A stretch of 64,000 nucleotides of DNA, taken from assembly GCA_002342065.1 (NCBI GenBank), contig DDPF01000011.1, positions 91,958-155,957 on the forward strand. Reading direction: 5' to 3'. Position 1 is the first letter of the stretch. Each line of letters begins with the position of its first letter. The translations under genes were made by a program, and so were the position numbers. The stretch comes from Bacteroidetes bacterium UBA2475 (GTDB lineage Bacteria > Bacteroidota > Bacteroidia > B-17B0 > Aurantibacillaceae). Of the stretch, positions 7,530 through 15,857 are shown in pieces. A model generated the notes under the pieces. It was given only the letters and a program-made list of their open reading frames with translations. It was not told the DNA's origin and ran no database searches.

Positions 7530-7994
7530 TTAATCCTTACTCATCATATCTACTCTTTCTTTGATCTTAACAGGAAATCGCTTTTTTAAATAAAATTTGC
7601 CGGCTTTAAGATCGCCAATTACTTCAATCATTCCCTTTCCACCACCGCCAACTAATTTCATTACATCCATTGGATTGGCATCTTTAAAATTACTTTTTAA
7701 ATTAAAGCTATAAGTCTTTTCTGTATTCGCCGCTATGCGTACACGTTTTGAAAGTTTTGCTTTACCTAAATTTATGCCGCTATAAATAACATCAAACTCG
7801 CTTCTGTAAATTGAAAAGCCCATTTGATTTGGATTTTTAATTCCTAACAAAATATCGGCATCAATTCCTTGCGGACCAATTTTATTGATCTTAAAACCCT
7901 TTACACCGGTGCACTGCGCTTCTTTAAAATCTTTACAACTAGTAAAGAAGATCATTGAAATAATTATAAGAATAAAAAATTTAATTAGTTTCAT
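7530..7994 (-). CDS. LEA14-like lipoprotein
   Basis: Lipoprotein of 154 residues with a lipobox (ISMIFFTSC). The rest matches the LEA type 2 / WHy fold: INKIGPQGIDADILLGIKNP followed by NQMGFSIYRSEFDVIYSG and a conserved RIAANTEKTYSF segment. Such proteins are linked to desiccation or stress in other organisms; in Bacteroidota the role is not known. Its start overlaps the upstream small membrane protein gene by 14 bases. Confidence 0.8.
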   Translation of the reverse strand: MKLIKFFILIIISMIFFTSCKDFKEAQCTGVKGFKINKIGPQGIDADILLGIKNPNQMGFSIYRSEFDVIYSGINLGKAKLSKRVRIAANTEKTYSFNLKSNFKDANPMDVMKLVGGGGKGMIEVIGDLKAGKFYLKKRFPVKIKERVDMMSKD

Positions 7995-8226
7995 GCTTCT
8001 TTGGTTTAATTAATGCCATAATACTTGCCAATACCCAAACACTTTCTAAAACAACAAAAGGCCAAAACTGTATCATATAACTTGAAATGCCTGCCATGGC
8101 TGCGCCCAAAATGTTTAGAAGAAGGTAGCTTGTTGATTCAGGCGTTATTTTCTTTGCAATATTTAATGCAAAAGCAATTAATAAAAGAGTAACGCCTATG
8201 GTTCCTATCCAATCACTTAAGCTCAT
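7981..8226 (-). CDS. CBU_0592-type small membrane protein
   Basis: 81 residues with three hydrophobic segments (IGTIGVTLLLIAFALNI, LLLNILGAAMAGISSYMI, FVVLESVWVLASIMALI). This matches the CBU_0592 family (SYxLLNxxGA and ESVWxxxS motifs), a small integral membrane family of unknown function. It lies between the M20 dipeptidase (13 bases) and the LEA lipoprotein (14-base overlap), in one operon. Confidence 0.8.
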   Translation of the reverse strand: MSLSDWIGTIGVTLLLIAFALNIAKKITPESTSYLLLNILGAAMAGISSYMIQFWPFVVLESVWVLASIMALIKPKKHETN

Positions 8227-8239
8227 ATTTTTTAAAAAA

Positions 8240-9637
8240 TTATTTAGCTGAGAGCTCGGTATAATATTTATAAAATAAAGGGATAGTTTCTATGCCTTTA
8301 TAAAAATTAAACAAGCCGTAATGCTCGTTTGGCGAATGCAATGCATCCGAATCTAAACCAAAGCCTAATAAGATACTATCTAATCCTAACTCCTGTCTGA
8401 ATAAAGCAACAATTGGAATACTACCACCACCGCGTGTTGGTACAGGTTTTTTACCATAGGTTTCCTGCATAGCCATGCTTGCTGCTTTGTAACCATTGTT
8501 ATCTGAACTTAAAAAATAAGGCTCGCCACCGTGATGTGGTTTAACTGTAACCTTAACTGATTTTGGCGCAATGCTCTCAAAATATTTTTGGAAAATAGCA
8601 CTTATCTTATCAGAGTTTTGATTAGGTACTAAACGCATACTTATTTTAGCAGATGCTTTTCCCGGTAAAACCGTTTTTGCACCTTCGCCCGTATAACCGC
8701 CCCAAATACCATTCACATCTAAGGTTGGGCGAATACCAGTACGCTCAATAGTTGTATATCCTTTCTCACCGTGTACATCATCTACCTTAAGATCTTTTTT
8801 AAAATCATTCAGATCAAAAGGAGCTTTTGCCATTTCAGCGCGCTCTTCAGCACTCAACTCCATCACATCTGCATAAAAATCAGGAATAGTAATGTGGTTA
8901 TTTTCATCATGACAACTCGCGATCATTTTACATAAAATATTTATCGGGTTGGCAACACCTCCACCATACACACCACTGTGTAGATCGCGGTTTGGGCCAA
9001 CTACCTCTACTTCCATATAAGCTAAGCCGCGTAAACCGGTATCAATACTTGGTGTATCGTTAGCAATTATTGAAGTATCAGAAATTAAAATAATATCTCC
9101 TTTTAATTTTTCTTTGTTCTTAATTATCCAGGGACCAAGACTTGGTGAACCAACTTCTTCTTCACCTTCTATCATGAACTTAACGTTGCAAGGCAACGTA
9201 TTTGTTTTCATCATTAGTTCAAAAGCCTTAATGTGCATATACATCTGGCCTTTGTCATCGCACGCACCGCGAGCAAAAATAGCACCTTCAGGGTGAATAT
9301 CAGTTTTCTTAATAACCGGTTCAAAGGGTGGCGAATTCCATAATTCTAAAGGATCTGCAGGTTGCACATCGTAATGACCATACACAACAACCGTTGGTTT
9401 TTTAGGATCGATCATTTTCTCACCATAAACCACTGGAAAACCGTTGGTTTGGCATAACTCCACTTTATCTGCGCCGGCTTCAATTAACCGTTGCTTAACT
9501 GCTTCAGCAGTTTTAATTACGTCTGCATTATACGTGCTATCAGCACTTACAGATGGTATTCTTAACAGATCTAAAAGTTCGTTCAAAACGCGTTCTTTGT
9601 TTTGATCTAAATAAGCATTAATTGTAGATTTTTCCAT
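8240..9637 (-). CDS. M20 family dipeptidase
   Basis: Zinc-dependent dipeptidase of 465 residues. Metal and catalytic motifs in order: VVYGHYDVQPAD (His), ARGACDDKGQ (bridging Asp), IEGEEEVGS (Glu pair), LISDTS (Asp) and LHSPNEHYG (His). The RDLHSGVYGG and TRGGGSIPI blocks place it with the carnosinase / PepV-like group. The frame continues 38 codons upstream to 9751, but that stretch is unconserved and AT-rich; the ATG at 9637 starts the normal protein. It heads an operon with the next two genes. Confidence 0.93.
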   Translation of the reverse strand: MEKSTINAYLDQNKERVLNELLDLLRIPSVSADSTYNADVIKTAEAVKQRLIEAGADKVELCQTNGFPVVYGEKMIDPKKPTVVVYGHYDVQPADPLELWNSPPFEPVIKKTDIHPEGAIFARGACDDKGQMYMHIKAFELMMKTNTLPCNVKFMIEGEEEVGSPSLGPWIIKNKEKLKGDIILISDTSIIANDTPSIDTGLRGLAYMEVEVVGPNRDLHSGVYGGGVANPINILCKMIASCHDENNHITIPDFYADVMELSAEERAEMAKAPFDLNDFKKDLKVDDVHGEKGYTTIERTGIRPTLDVNGIWGGYTGEGAKTVLPGKASAKISMRLVPNQNSDKISAIFQKYFESIAPKSVKVTVKPHHGGEPYFLSSDNNGYKAASMAMQETYGKKPVPTRGGGSIPIVALFRQELGLDSILLGFGLDSDALHSPNEHYGLFNFYKGIETIPLFYKYYTELSAK

Positions 9638-9823
9638 AAAAAAATAAAGGTTAAAGGTAAGGTTTTGACCGACATATAAAAAGAAAAAATAAGACCCTTT
9701 TAGGGGGATTTTGAGGCACTGAACTGATTGATATTTAGGTAAACAACACAATACCCATACTAAAATTCTAAGTTTAGTCTGCGTTAAAGTGAATAATAAA
9801 TTTCGTATCTTTAATTACCTTTT

Positions 9824-10318
9824 ATGAATTTAAAAAGTTTATTTAAACTATTTGCAGTATTTACAATTGCCATTTTAACTGGCTGTAGAAAAGATGTTGC
9901 TGTCCCAACAACACCAACAACACCATTTATTGAATATCGAGAATCCTTTGTCGGCAATTATTTAGGCTCACACTTATCTTTTACTACAGTTTTTCATACC
10001 GGGGTAAGTTTATACGAGCCCTATGATTCAACTTTTATACCGCAAAATTATTTGGTCACTGTTCAAAAATCTACTTCATCCGATTCAACTTTAGTACTAA
10101 ATTATTTTGGCATGAATTCCGTTCCTTCAAGCACTAATAATTTTAAAATTCTGGGTAATGGAAAATACTCTTATTATAGTGGCATCGGAAAATATACCAA
10201 AAGTTATTCGATCACTTTTCGAAATGATTCATTATATGTATCTGAAGGTACTTATAATGCTATATCTCCTTTGACTACCTATAATAGCATCAGTCAATTT
10301 AAAGGTGTAAAACAATAG
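9824..10318 (+). CDS. Lipoprotein of unknown function
   Basis: 164 residues with a lipobox (TIAILTGCRKD), so exported and lipidated. The mature part is Ser/Thr/Tyr-rich and probably all beta; it has no motif I know. A weak promoter, TATCTTTA, lies about 16 bases before the ATG. The BNR protein begins 36 bases after the stop but has its own -7 element. Confidence 0.7.
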   Translation: MNLKSLFKLFAVFTIAILTGCRKDVAVPTTPTTPFIEYRESFVGNYLGSHLSFTTVFHTGVSLYEPYDSTFIPQNYLVTVQKSTSSDSTLVLNYFGMNSVPSSTNNFKILGNGKYSYYSGIGKYTKSYSITFRNDSLYVSEGTYNAISPLTTYNSISQFKGVKQ

Positions 10319-10339
10319 TTTTAATGAAGCTATTTGTAT

Positions 10340-10347
10340 TACTTTTG
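10340..10347 (+). promoter_or_regulatory. -7 element TACTTTTG of the BNR-repeat protein
   Basis: Exact TAnnTTTG match seven bases before the ATG at 10355. The TTG at 10334 that would extend the frame lies upstream of the expected transcript, so ATG 10355 was taken. Confidence 0.55.
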
Positions 10348-10354
10348 TAACAGA

Positions 10355-11932
10355 ATGAGTTCAGTTAAAACAGCCTTTATCTCTTTTACCGTTTTATGCT
10401 GTAATGCGATATTTGCACAAATTCAAAATATTAAAATAAGCAGCCAGTTTGAGCCCGAAGAAGTTACCATTGCCATTAATCCAAAGAATACTCAGCAAAT
10501 TATTGCAGGAGCCAATCTTGCAAGTTATTATTATAGTAACGATGCCGGTTTTACATGGCAACGTAATGGTTTAACCTGCAATGAATTTAACGTGTATGGC
10601 GATCCCATGGTGTTTTGGGATACTGCGCAAACTGCTTTTTATATGCACCTTTCATTTCCAAATCCAAAAATAACACCAGGGGCTAGTTGGGTAGACAGGA
10701 TAGTGCTAAACAGATCCACCGACTTTGGAAAAACATATCCTAACTGTTCGGCTGTTGGTAAGAACGAGAAAAAAGTACAGGATAAACATTGGGCTTGTGT
10801 TGATGAAAGAACAAATACCTTTCATGTATCGTGGACACAATTTGATGTATACGAAAGTTCTGATCCTAAAGACACTTCCATTATTCGATATTCTCATTCA
10901 AAAGATGGTGGCCTTACCTGGGCAGAACCAAAAAAAATAAGTGCCTTTACCGGCGATTGTGTTGATAGTGATAATACAGTTGAGGGCGCAACACCCTGCG
11001 TAGGGCCAAATGGCGAGATCTACATTGCATGGGCCGGCCCAAAAGGATTGGTATTTCAACGATCGTTGGATGGCGGAACTACTTTTCTAAAAGAAGAAAA
11101 AATAATTACATCCATTAAAAATGGTTGGGACTATAAAATAAATGGTGTTCAAAGAGCTAACGGTTTACCCTTTACAGCATGCGATAATAGTAACGGACCT
11201 AACCGCGGACGAATTTATGTTTGTTGGGGAGATGAAAAGAATGGCGAAAAAAATAAAGATGTTTTTTTGGTGTACAGTGATGATAAAGGCGAAACATGGA
11301 CAGAACCAATTCTTATCACTTATAGACCAAACCATAAAGAACAATTTATGCCCTTTATGACAGTGGATCAAAAGACCGGTTACGTTTATGTTTTATATTA
11401 CGACCGACAAAATTATGCGGATAACTTAAGCACTGATCTTTATTTAGCAGTAAGCAAAAATGGATTAAAATTTGACTATTATAAAGTAAATGAAACTTCA
11501 TTTAAACCGGCTAAAGATGTTTTTTTTGGTGATTATATTGGATTGAGTGCCGTTAAAAATAATATCCGTCCTATTTGGATGCAGATGGATGAAAAAAAAC
11601 AACTCAGCATTTACACTGCAATAATTAATGACAGTGCTTTAGCGAATTACAAAAAAAAATATGTGAGTGAAATTACACTTGAGAAAACTTTTAAATATGC
11701 GCCCAAACTTAAAATAAATTATACGGCAAATAACAATGTAGTTTTAACTGCCGCCATTACAAAACCACTTGATGCAAGTTTTGAAAAAATAGTTGTAAAC
11801 GATCTTAAAGTTAAAAAGGGAAATAACGTACTAACCATCGATTCTAAAAAATTAGGTTTACCAAAAGGAAATTATGTGTTGACTCTATATTATAACGGCA
11901 CTAACGAATTTGTTTGGATAACCGAAGAATAA
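10355..11932 (+). CDS. Secreted BNR/Asp-box repeat protein (sialidase-like)
   Basis: 525 residues with a signal peptide ending in AIFAQ. At least five Asp-box (SxDxGxTW-type) motifs are visible: SNDAGFTW, STDFGKTY, SKDGGLTW, SLDGGTTF and SDDKGETW, typical of a six-bladed sialidase-type propeller. The catalytic Arg triad, Asp and Tyr of true sialidases were not verified, so it could be a sialidase, another glycosidase, or a binding propeller. The next gene (T9SS cargo) starts 3 bases after the stop. Confidence 0.8.
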   Translation: MSSVKTAFISFTVLCCNAIFAQIQNIKISSQFEPEEVTIAINPKNTQQIIAGANLASYYYSNDAGFTWQRNGLTCNEFNVYGDPMVFWDTAQTAFYMHLSFPNPKITPGASWVDRIVLNRSTDFGKTYPNCSAVGKNEKKVQDKHWACVDERTNTFHVSWTQFDVYESSDPKDTSIIRYSHSKDGGLTWAEPKKISAFTGDCVDSDNTVEGATPCVGPNGEIYIAWAGPKGLVFQRSLDGGTTFLKEEKIITSIKNGWDYKINGVQRANGLPFTACDNSNGPNRGRIYVCWGDEKNGEKNKDVFLVYSDDKGETWTEPILITYRPNHKEQFMPFMTVDQKTGYVYVLYYDRQNYADNLSTDLYLAVSKNGLKFDYYKVNETSFKPAKDVFFGDYIGLSAVKNNIRPIWMQMDEKKQLSIYTAIINDSALANYKKKYVSEITLEKTFKYAPKLKINYTANNNVVLTAAITKPLDASFEKIVVNDLKVKKGNNVLTIDSKKLGLPKGNYVLTLYYNGTNEFVWITEE

Positions 11933-11935
11933 TAC

Positions 11936-12535
11936 ATGAAAAAAATATTCATTTTTATATTTATTTTTTTTGGGTTTAGCGGTTTAGCCCAGCGCATTGC
12001 CAATTTAAACGTGTTTCTTGCAGGCTCAAGTGTGGGCGTAAAATTTACTGTTTCTAAAGGCACTTCGTGCAATGGTTATATTATTTGGCATAGCGCCGAC
12101 TCAGTAAATTTTACACAGGTTTATAATTATCCAGGCATTTGTGGCAATACAGCAACCGATGAAAATATAAGTTTTTTGCACTCTAACCCGATCATTAACG
12201 TAAATAATTATTATAAAGTAGACCTTGTTCCAATTGAAACCTCAACTATAAAAAGGATTTTTGTGGCAGAGATCCTTAACAGTAGTTTGATCATTTATCC
12301 AAATCCGGTTATTACAATTTCAGATATGTTAACTGCCAGAATATACAGCGCAAATAACACAAAAGTTACCGGGTTCATCTTTAATCAAAAAGGAAATCTC
12401 ATAAAAGAAATAGATCTTACTACTCAATTCGATCTGCTTACCATTGGTGTGGCTGAGCTTAATAATGGTCTCTACCTTCTTAAGTTAAATGACGGCCAAA
12501 GATCTTATTCATCTAAATTTATTATTAATAGGTAA
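11936..12535 (+). CDS. Secreted protein with a T9SS type A sorting domain
   Basis: 199 residues: signal peptide (FIFFGFSGLAQ), a short domain of about 100 residues with two cysteines (GTSCNGYIIW, PGICGNTATDEN), then a type A T9SS C-terminal domain (IYPNPVITI, GLYLLKLNDGQ, SSKFIINR). The short cargo domain resembles the fibronectin-like insert common before such tails, but no function is evident. It starts 3 bases after the BNR protein and ends directly against the Hsp15 start codon. Confidence 0.8.
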   Translation: MKKIFIFIFIFFGFSGLAQRIANLNVFLAGSSVGVKFTVSKGTSCNGYIIWHSADSVNFTQVYNYPGICGNTATDENISFLHSNPIINVNNYYKVDLVPIETSTIKRIFVAEILNSSLIIYPNPVITISDMLTARIYSANNTKVTGFIFNQKGNLIKEIDLTTQFDLLTIGVAELNNGLYLLKLNDGQRSYSSKFIINR

Positions 12536-12910
12536 ATGGAAGTAAGGGCAGATACTTATTTGTGGGCCATTCGCATGTACAAATCGCGCACGCTTGCATC
12601 TGAAGCCATTAAAGGCGGCAAAGTAAAACTGGATGGTGATAATTTTAAACCCTCACACATTGTAAAAATTGGTGAACATTATACACTTACGATTGGCGAT
12701 ACAAAAAAAGTAGTTGAAGTAACGGCATTAATTGAAAAACGTGGAAATTTTGAGCTCGCCCAAAAACATTATAAAGATCATTCGCCCCCGCAAACCAAAC
12801 AAGAAAAATTAGATTCAGTTTTCTTTAATTCAAATGTTAAACGTTTAAAAGGTTCTGGCAGACCTACCAAAAAAGATCGACGTGATATGAACGATTTTGG
12901 TTCTCTTTAA
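12536..12910 (+). CDS. hslR: Hsp15-type S4-domain RNA-binding protein
   Basis: 124 residues with an S4 domain: VRADTYLWAIRMYKSRT, then ASEAIKGGKVKLDG and FKPSHIVKIGEHYTL, followed by a basic, disordered tail. E. coli Hsp15 binds free 50S subunits carrying nascent chains after heat shock. The start ATG directly follows the TAA of the T9SS cargo gene (no gap), so it is in that operon, an odd pairing of a secreted protein with a ribosome factor. Confidence 0.9.
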   Translation: MEVRADTYLWAIRMYKSRTLASEAIKGGKVKLDGDNFKPSHIVKIGEHYTLTIGDTKKVVEVTALIEKRGNFELAQKHYKDHSPPQTKQEKLDSVFFNSNVKRLKGSGRPTKKDRRDMNDFGSL

Positions 12911-12930
12911 TAATTTTACTAGCTTTAATC

Positions 12931-15567
12931 ATGCTTAAGCAGTTTATTTTATTTTTTACTTTTTTATTTTCATTAAAAATGAATAAAATTAAATTCCTAT
13001 TTGCCGTCTTTCTTTTGCTTGCCATGCCGGTAAAATTTGCCTGCCAGAATTCTTCATCCAAAAAAATAGATTCACTGGAAAAAGTAATTAACGCAAGCCA
13101 AGGCAAAAAAAAGGCAGATGCATTAATTGTTCTGGCTGGAGAGTATATTGATATAGACCCAAAAAAAGGTATTTCAATTTCAAAAGAAGCATTGAAAATA
13201 AGTGAAAATGAAAATTATACTGATGGACTTGCTTTATCATATATGGCAATAGCCATTTTTCAAACAGAAGCCAAGGCAATTGAGCAACAATTTAATGCAG
13301 GTTTTGAGCAAACGTTAAAAAGCACTAATGTTACAACAATTAAAAAAACCATTAATATTCTAAAATTTTTGTTCGAAGAAAAAAATCACAAAAAAATTCC
13401 AATTTACCTTGATAAATTACTGCCATCAGTAAAAAAAATAAATAATGCAGAACTCCTTGCTAAAATTTATCGCGAAAAAGCTTATTATTTTTATGGCATA
13501 GGAAATTATGATCAATCTATAGATCAATTTAAGCTTGCACTTGCCGAATACAAAAAAGCAAAAAAAGGTTCCGAAACTGCAGGTATGACAATGAATATTG
13601 GTGTGTTGTACTTTAAAGCGTCTCAATTAGATAGCTCATTAAAATTTTACAACGAAGCGAAAGTTTTCTTTGAAAAAAATAAAGATCTTAAAAATGAAGC
13701 AAGCGCCATTACAAATATAGCTATGACATTAGAAAAACTTGGACGAGTTCCGGATGCATTGATCCTTTTAAAAACAGCTGAAAAAAAATATGCAGCAGCA
13801 AAAGCCCAGGGCTTGCTAGCCGATCTTTACGAGATCATTGCAACCACCTACCAGGATCTTGGGGATCTTAACACCGCTATTAATTATACATTTAAATCCG
13901 CAAACATAAGAGAGTTACAAAAAGACACCTCTATGCTTTGTAATTCATACACAAATTTGGCTCAGATCTACTTCAGCCTAAATAATTACGATCGCAGCGA
14001 ATACTATTCAAAAAAAGGGATAGAAATATCCATCAAAAAACATAAAAAAGAAGTTCTTGCATCAGGTTATTCAAACCTGGGGCTTTTGTTTAATGAAAAA
14101 AATATGCCTGATAGCAATTTATACTATCAAAAATTATCCTTAAAAATAAGAGAAGAAATGGGAATGGAGATTGAAATGGCTGAAAGTTACAATAACATTG
14201 CCTGCTATTATTTTGATTCGCAAAATTATGCTACAGCCTCTTTTAATTATAAAAAAGCTATTGAACTTTCTGAAAAAAATAATAGCCTTGAAAAATTGCC
14301 TAACTATTTAAAAGGGCTTGCGAAGTGCTTTTTAACCGATCTAAAATATAATGAGGCGTTACCACTTTTACTAAAAGCCGAAAAAATTCTATTGATCTCA
14401 AAACGTCAGGTGGAGTTACTGGAAATATATGAAAATATAGCAATATGCTATAACGGTATAAATAACTTTAAGATGGCGTACCGGTATTTGAATATGAATA
14501 AACAACTAAATGATTCAATTTTTGACACTCAAAAAAGTAAAACAAATGCTGAATTACTTGAAAAGTATGAAACCGATAAAAAACAAAAAGAAATTAGTTT
14601 ATTGACAAAAGACAAGGAACTAAAAAACCTACAATACAAACAGCAACAGGAGAATTTAAACCAACAACGAAAATTATTAATAATTGCATTGATATGTTTT
14701 ATTTTACTTTCGTGCTTAGCTTTCTTTTTATTTAAAAGTAATCGTGAAAAAAAATTCGCAAATAAAATAATTTTAAGTCAAAAATTAGAAGTGGAGGCGC
14801 AAAAAGAAATTGTTGAAGAAAAAAATAATGAGATAATTGACTCAATACATTATGCGAAAAAGATTCAAGATGTTTTATTGATCAACACCTCGCTTATTAC
14901 AAAAAATTTTGATGATAGCTTTATTTTATTTAAGCCAAAAGATATTGTTAGTGGCGATTTTTATTGGGGAGTTGAAAAAGAGGATTTATTTTTTATTGCG
15001 GCATGCGATAGTACAGGGCACGGTGTACCCGGTGCGTTTATGAGCCTTTTAAATATGTCGTTTTTAAATGAAGCAATAAAAGAAAGAAATATTCTAAGTC
15101 CCGATAAAATACTAAATTATGTAAGGGAGCGGTTAATTGAAACAGTTTCGAAAGATGGTGCGCAAGATGGAATGGATGGAGTTGTAATTTGTTTTGATCG
15201 CAAGAAAAATAAAATGAGTTATGCAGCAGCTCATAACCCTCCTATCATTATAAGAGAAAAAACTTTGTTACCCCTCCGATCTGATAAAATGCCAATTGGG
15301 AAAGGCATAAAAACTGAGTCCTTTCAATTATTTGAATTAGAGATCAAGCCACAGGATATGATCTATCTTGTAACAGATGGTTTTTATGATCAGTTTGGTG
15401 GGCCAAAAGGGAAAAAACTAAAACAAAAAAATTTACTCCCGTTATTAATAGATGCCAGCAATACAAACTGCAAAAACCAATTAACCACACTTAGTAATTA
15501 TTTTGATACATGGAAAGGTAACTTAGAGCAGATTGACGACGTTACAATTATAGGATTAAAAGTATAG
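12931..15567 (+). CDS. TPR-repeat, membrane-anchored SpoIIE-type serine phosphatase (no. 1)
   Basis: 878 residues: signal peptide, about a dozen TPR-like helical repeats (e.g. NIGVLYFKASQLDSSLKFYN), one membrane segment near residue 585-605, a coiled coil, and a PP2C/SpoIIE phosphatase domain from about 665 on (KDIVSGDFYWG, CDSTGHGVPGAFMS, QDGMDGV, QIDDVTIIG). The metal-binding Asp residues are present, so it should be active. The outer TPR region would sense, the cytosolic phosphatase would act on a phosphoprotein of the anti-sigma-antagonist or SiaC type. ATG 12931 lies three bases after TAGCTTTA; an in-frame ATG at 12979 gives a textbook signal peptide and may be the real start. Confidence 0.88.
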   Translation: MLKQFILFFTFLFSLKMNKIKFLFAVFLLLAMPVKFACQNSSSKKIDSLEKVINASQGKKKADALIVLAGEYIDIDPKKGISISKEALKISENENYTDGLALSYMAIAIFQTEAKAIEQQFNAGFEQTLKSTNVTTIKKTINILKFLFEEKNHKKIPIYLDKLLPSVKKINNAELLAKIYREKAYYFYGIGNYDQSIDQFKLALAEYKKAKKGSETAGMTMNIGVLYFKASQLDSSLKFYNEAKVFFEKNKDLKNEASAITNIAMTLEKLGRVPDALILLKTAEKKYAAAKAQGLLADLYEIIATTYQDLGDLNTAINYTFKSANIRELQKDTSMLCNSYTNLAQIYFSLNNYDRSEYYSKKGIEISIKKHKKEVLASGYSNLGLLFNEKNMPDSNLYYQKLSLKIREEMGMEIEMAESYNNIACYYFDSQNYATASFNYKKAIELSEKNNSLEKLPNYLKGLAKCFLTDLKYNEALPLLLKAEKILLISKRQVELLEIYENIAICYNGINNFKMAYRYLNMNKQLNDSIFDTQKSKTNAELLEKYETDKKQKEISLLTKDKELKNLQYKQQQENLNQQRKLLIIALICFILLSCLAFFLFKSNREKKFANKIILSQKLEVEAQKEIVEEKNNEIIDSIHYAKKIQDVLLINTSLITKNFDDSFILFKPKDIVSGDFYWGVEKEDLFFIAACDSTGHGVPGAFMSLLNMSFLNEAIKERNILSPDKILNYVRERLIETVSKDGAQDGMDGVVICFDRKKNKMSYAAAHNPPIIIREKTLLPLRSDKMPIGKGIKTESFQLFELEIKPQDMIYLVTDGFYDQFGGPKGKKLKQKNLLPLLIDASNTNCKNQLTTLSNYFDTWKGNLEQIDDVTIIGLKV

Positions 15568-15801
15568 GAAGCTCTACGATAATAGATAAGCTATAACTAA
15601 TAATGTACCTATAATTAGTTTTGATAATTTTCCCGATAAAAATCTCGAAACAGGGTCTAACTTAATTTCCTTTGAATACATGGCTTTATATTTAAAAGTT
15701 AATGTATAAATAGGCATCAAATCTTATTCCTGTTTTTAAGGGGGTTTATACTGTTAAATAACGAGGATTTTAACAAAAGATACAAAAGGTGATGCGGAAA
15801 A

Positions 15802-15810
15802 TTATCCACA
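15802..15810 (+). other. Single DnaA-box sequence TTATCCACA
   Basis: A perfect DnaA box in the 290-base region before the Gcr-type gene, which otherwise holds only the promoter at 15836. One box with no cluster, no dnaA or dnaN nearby: not evidence for an origin. Confidence 0.35.
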
Positions 15811-15835
15811 GTGTATAATAGCCGGGGTATTTGGT

Positions 15836-15843
15836 TACATTTG
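15836..15843 (+). promoter_or_regulatory. -7 element TACATTTG of the Gcr-type gene
   Basis: Exact TAnnTTTG match, 14 bases before the ATG at 15858. It lies within the frame extension to TTG 15831, which is therefore rejected. Confidence 0.55.
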
Positions 15844-15857
15844 GAGCGGGACTAATA

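Noticed and set aside
9638..9751. N-terminal extension of the M20 dipeptidase
   Set aside because: Unconserved sequence upstream of a good ATG; the protein from 9637 has normal length.
15802..15810. Perfect DnaA box as a sign of a replication origin
   Set aside because: A single box, with no dnaA, dnaN, cluster of boxes or strand-switch pattern nearby.
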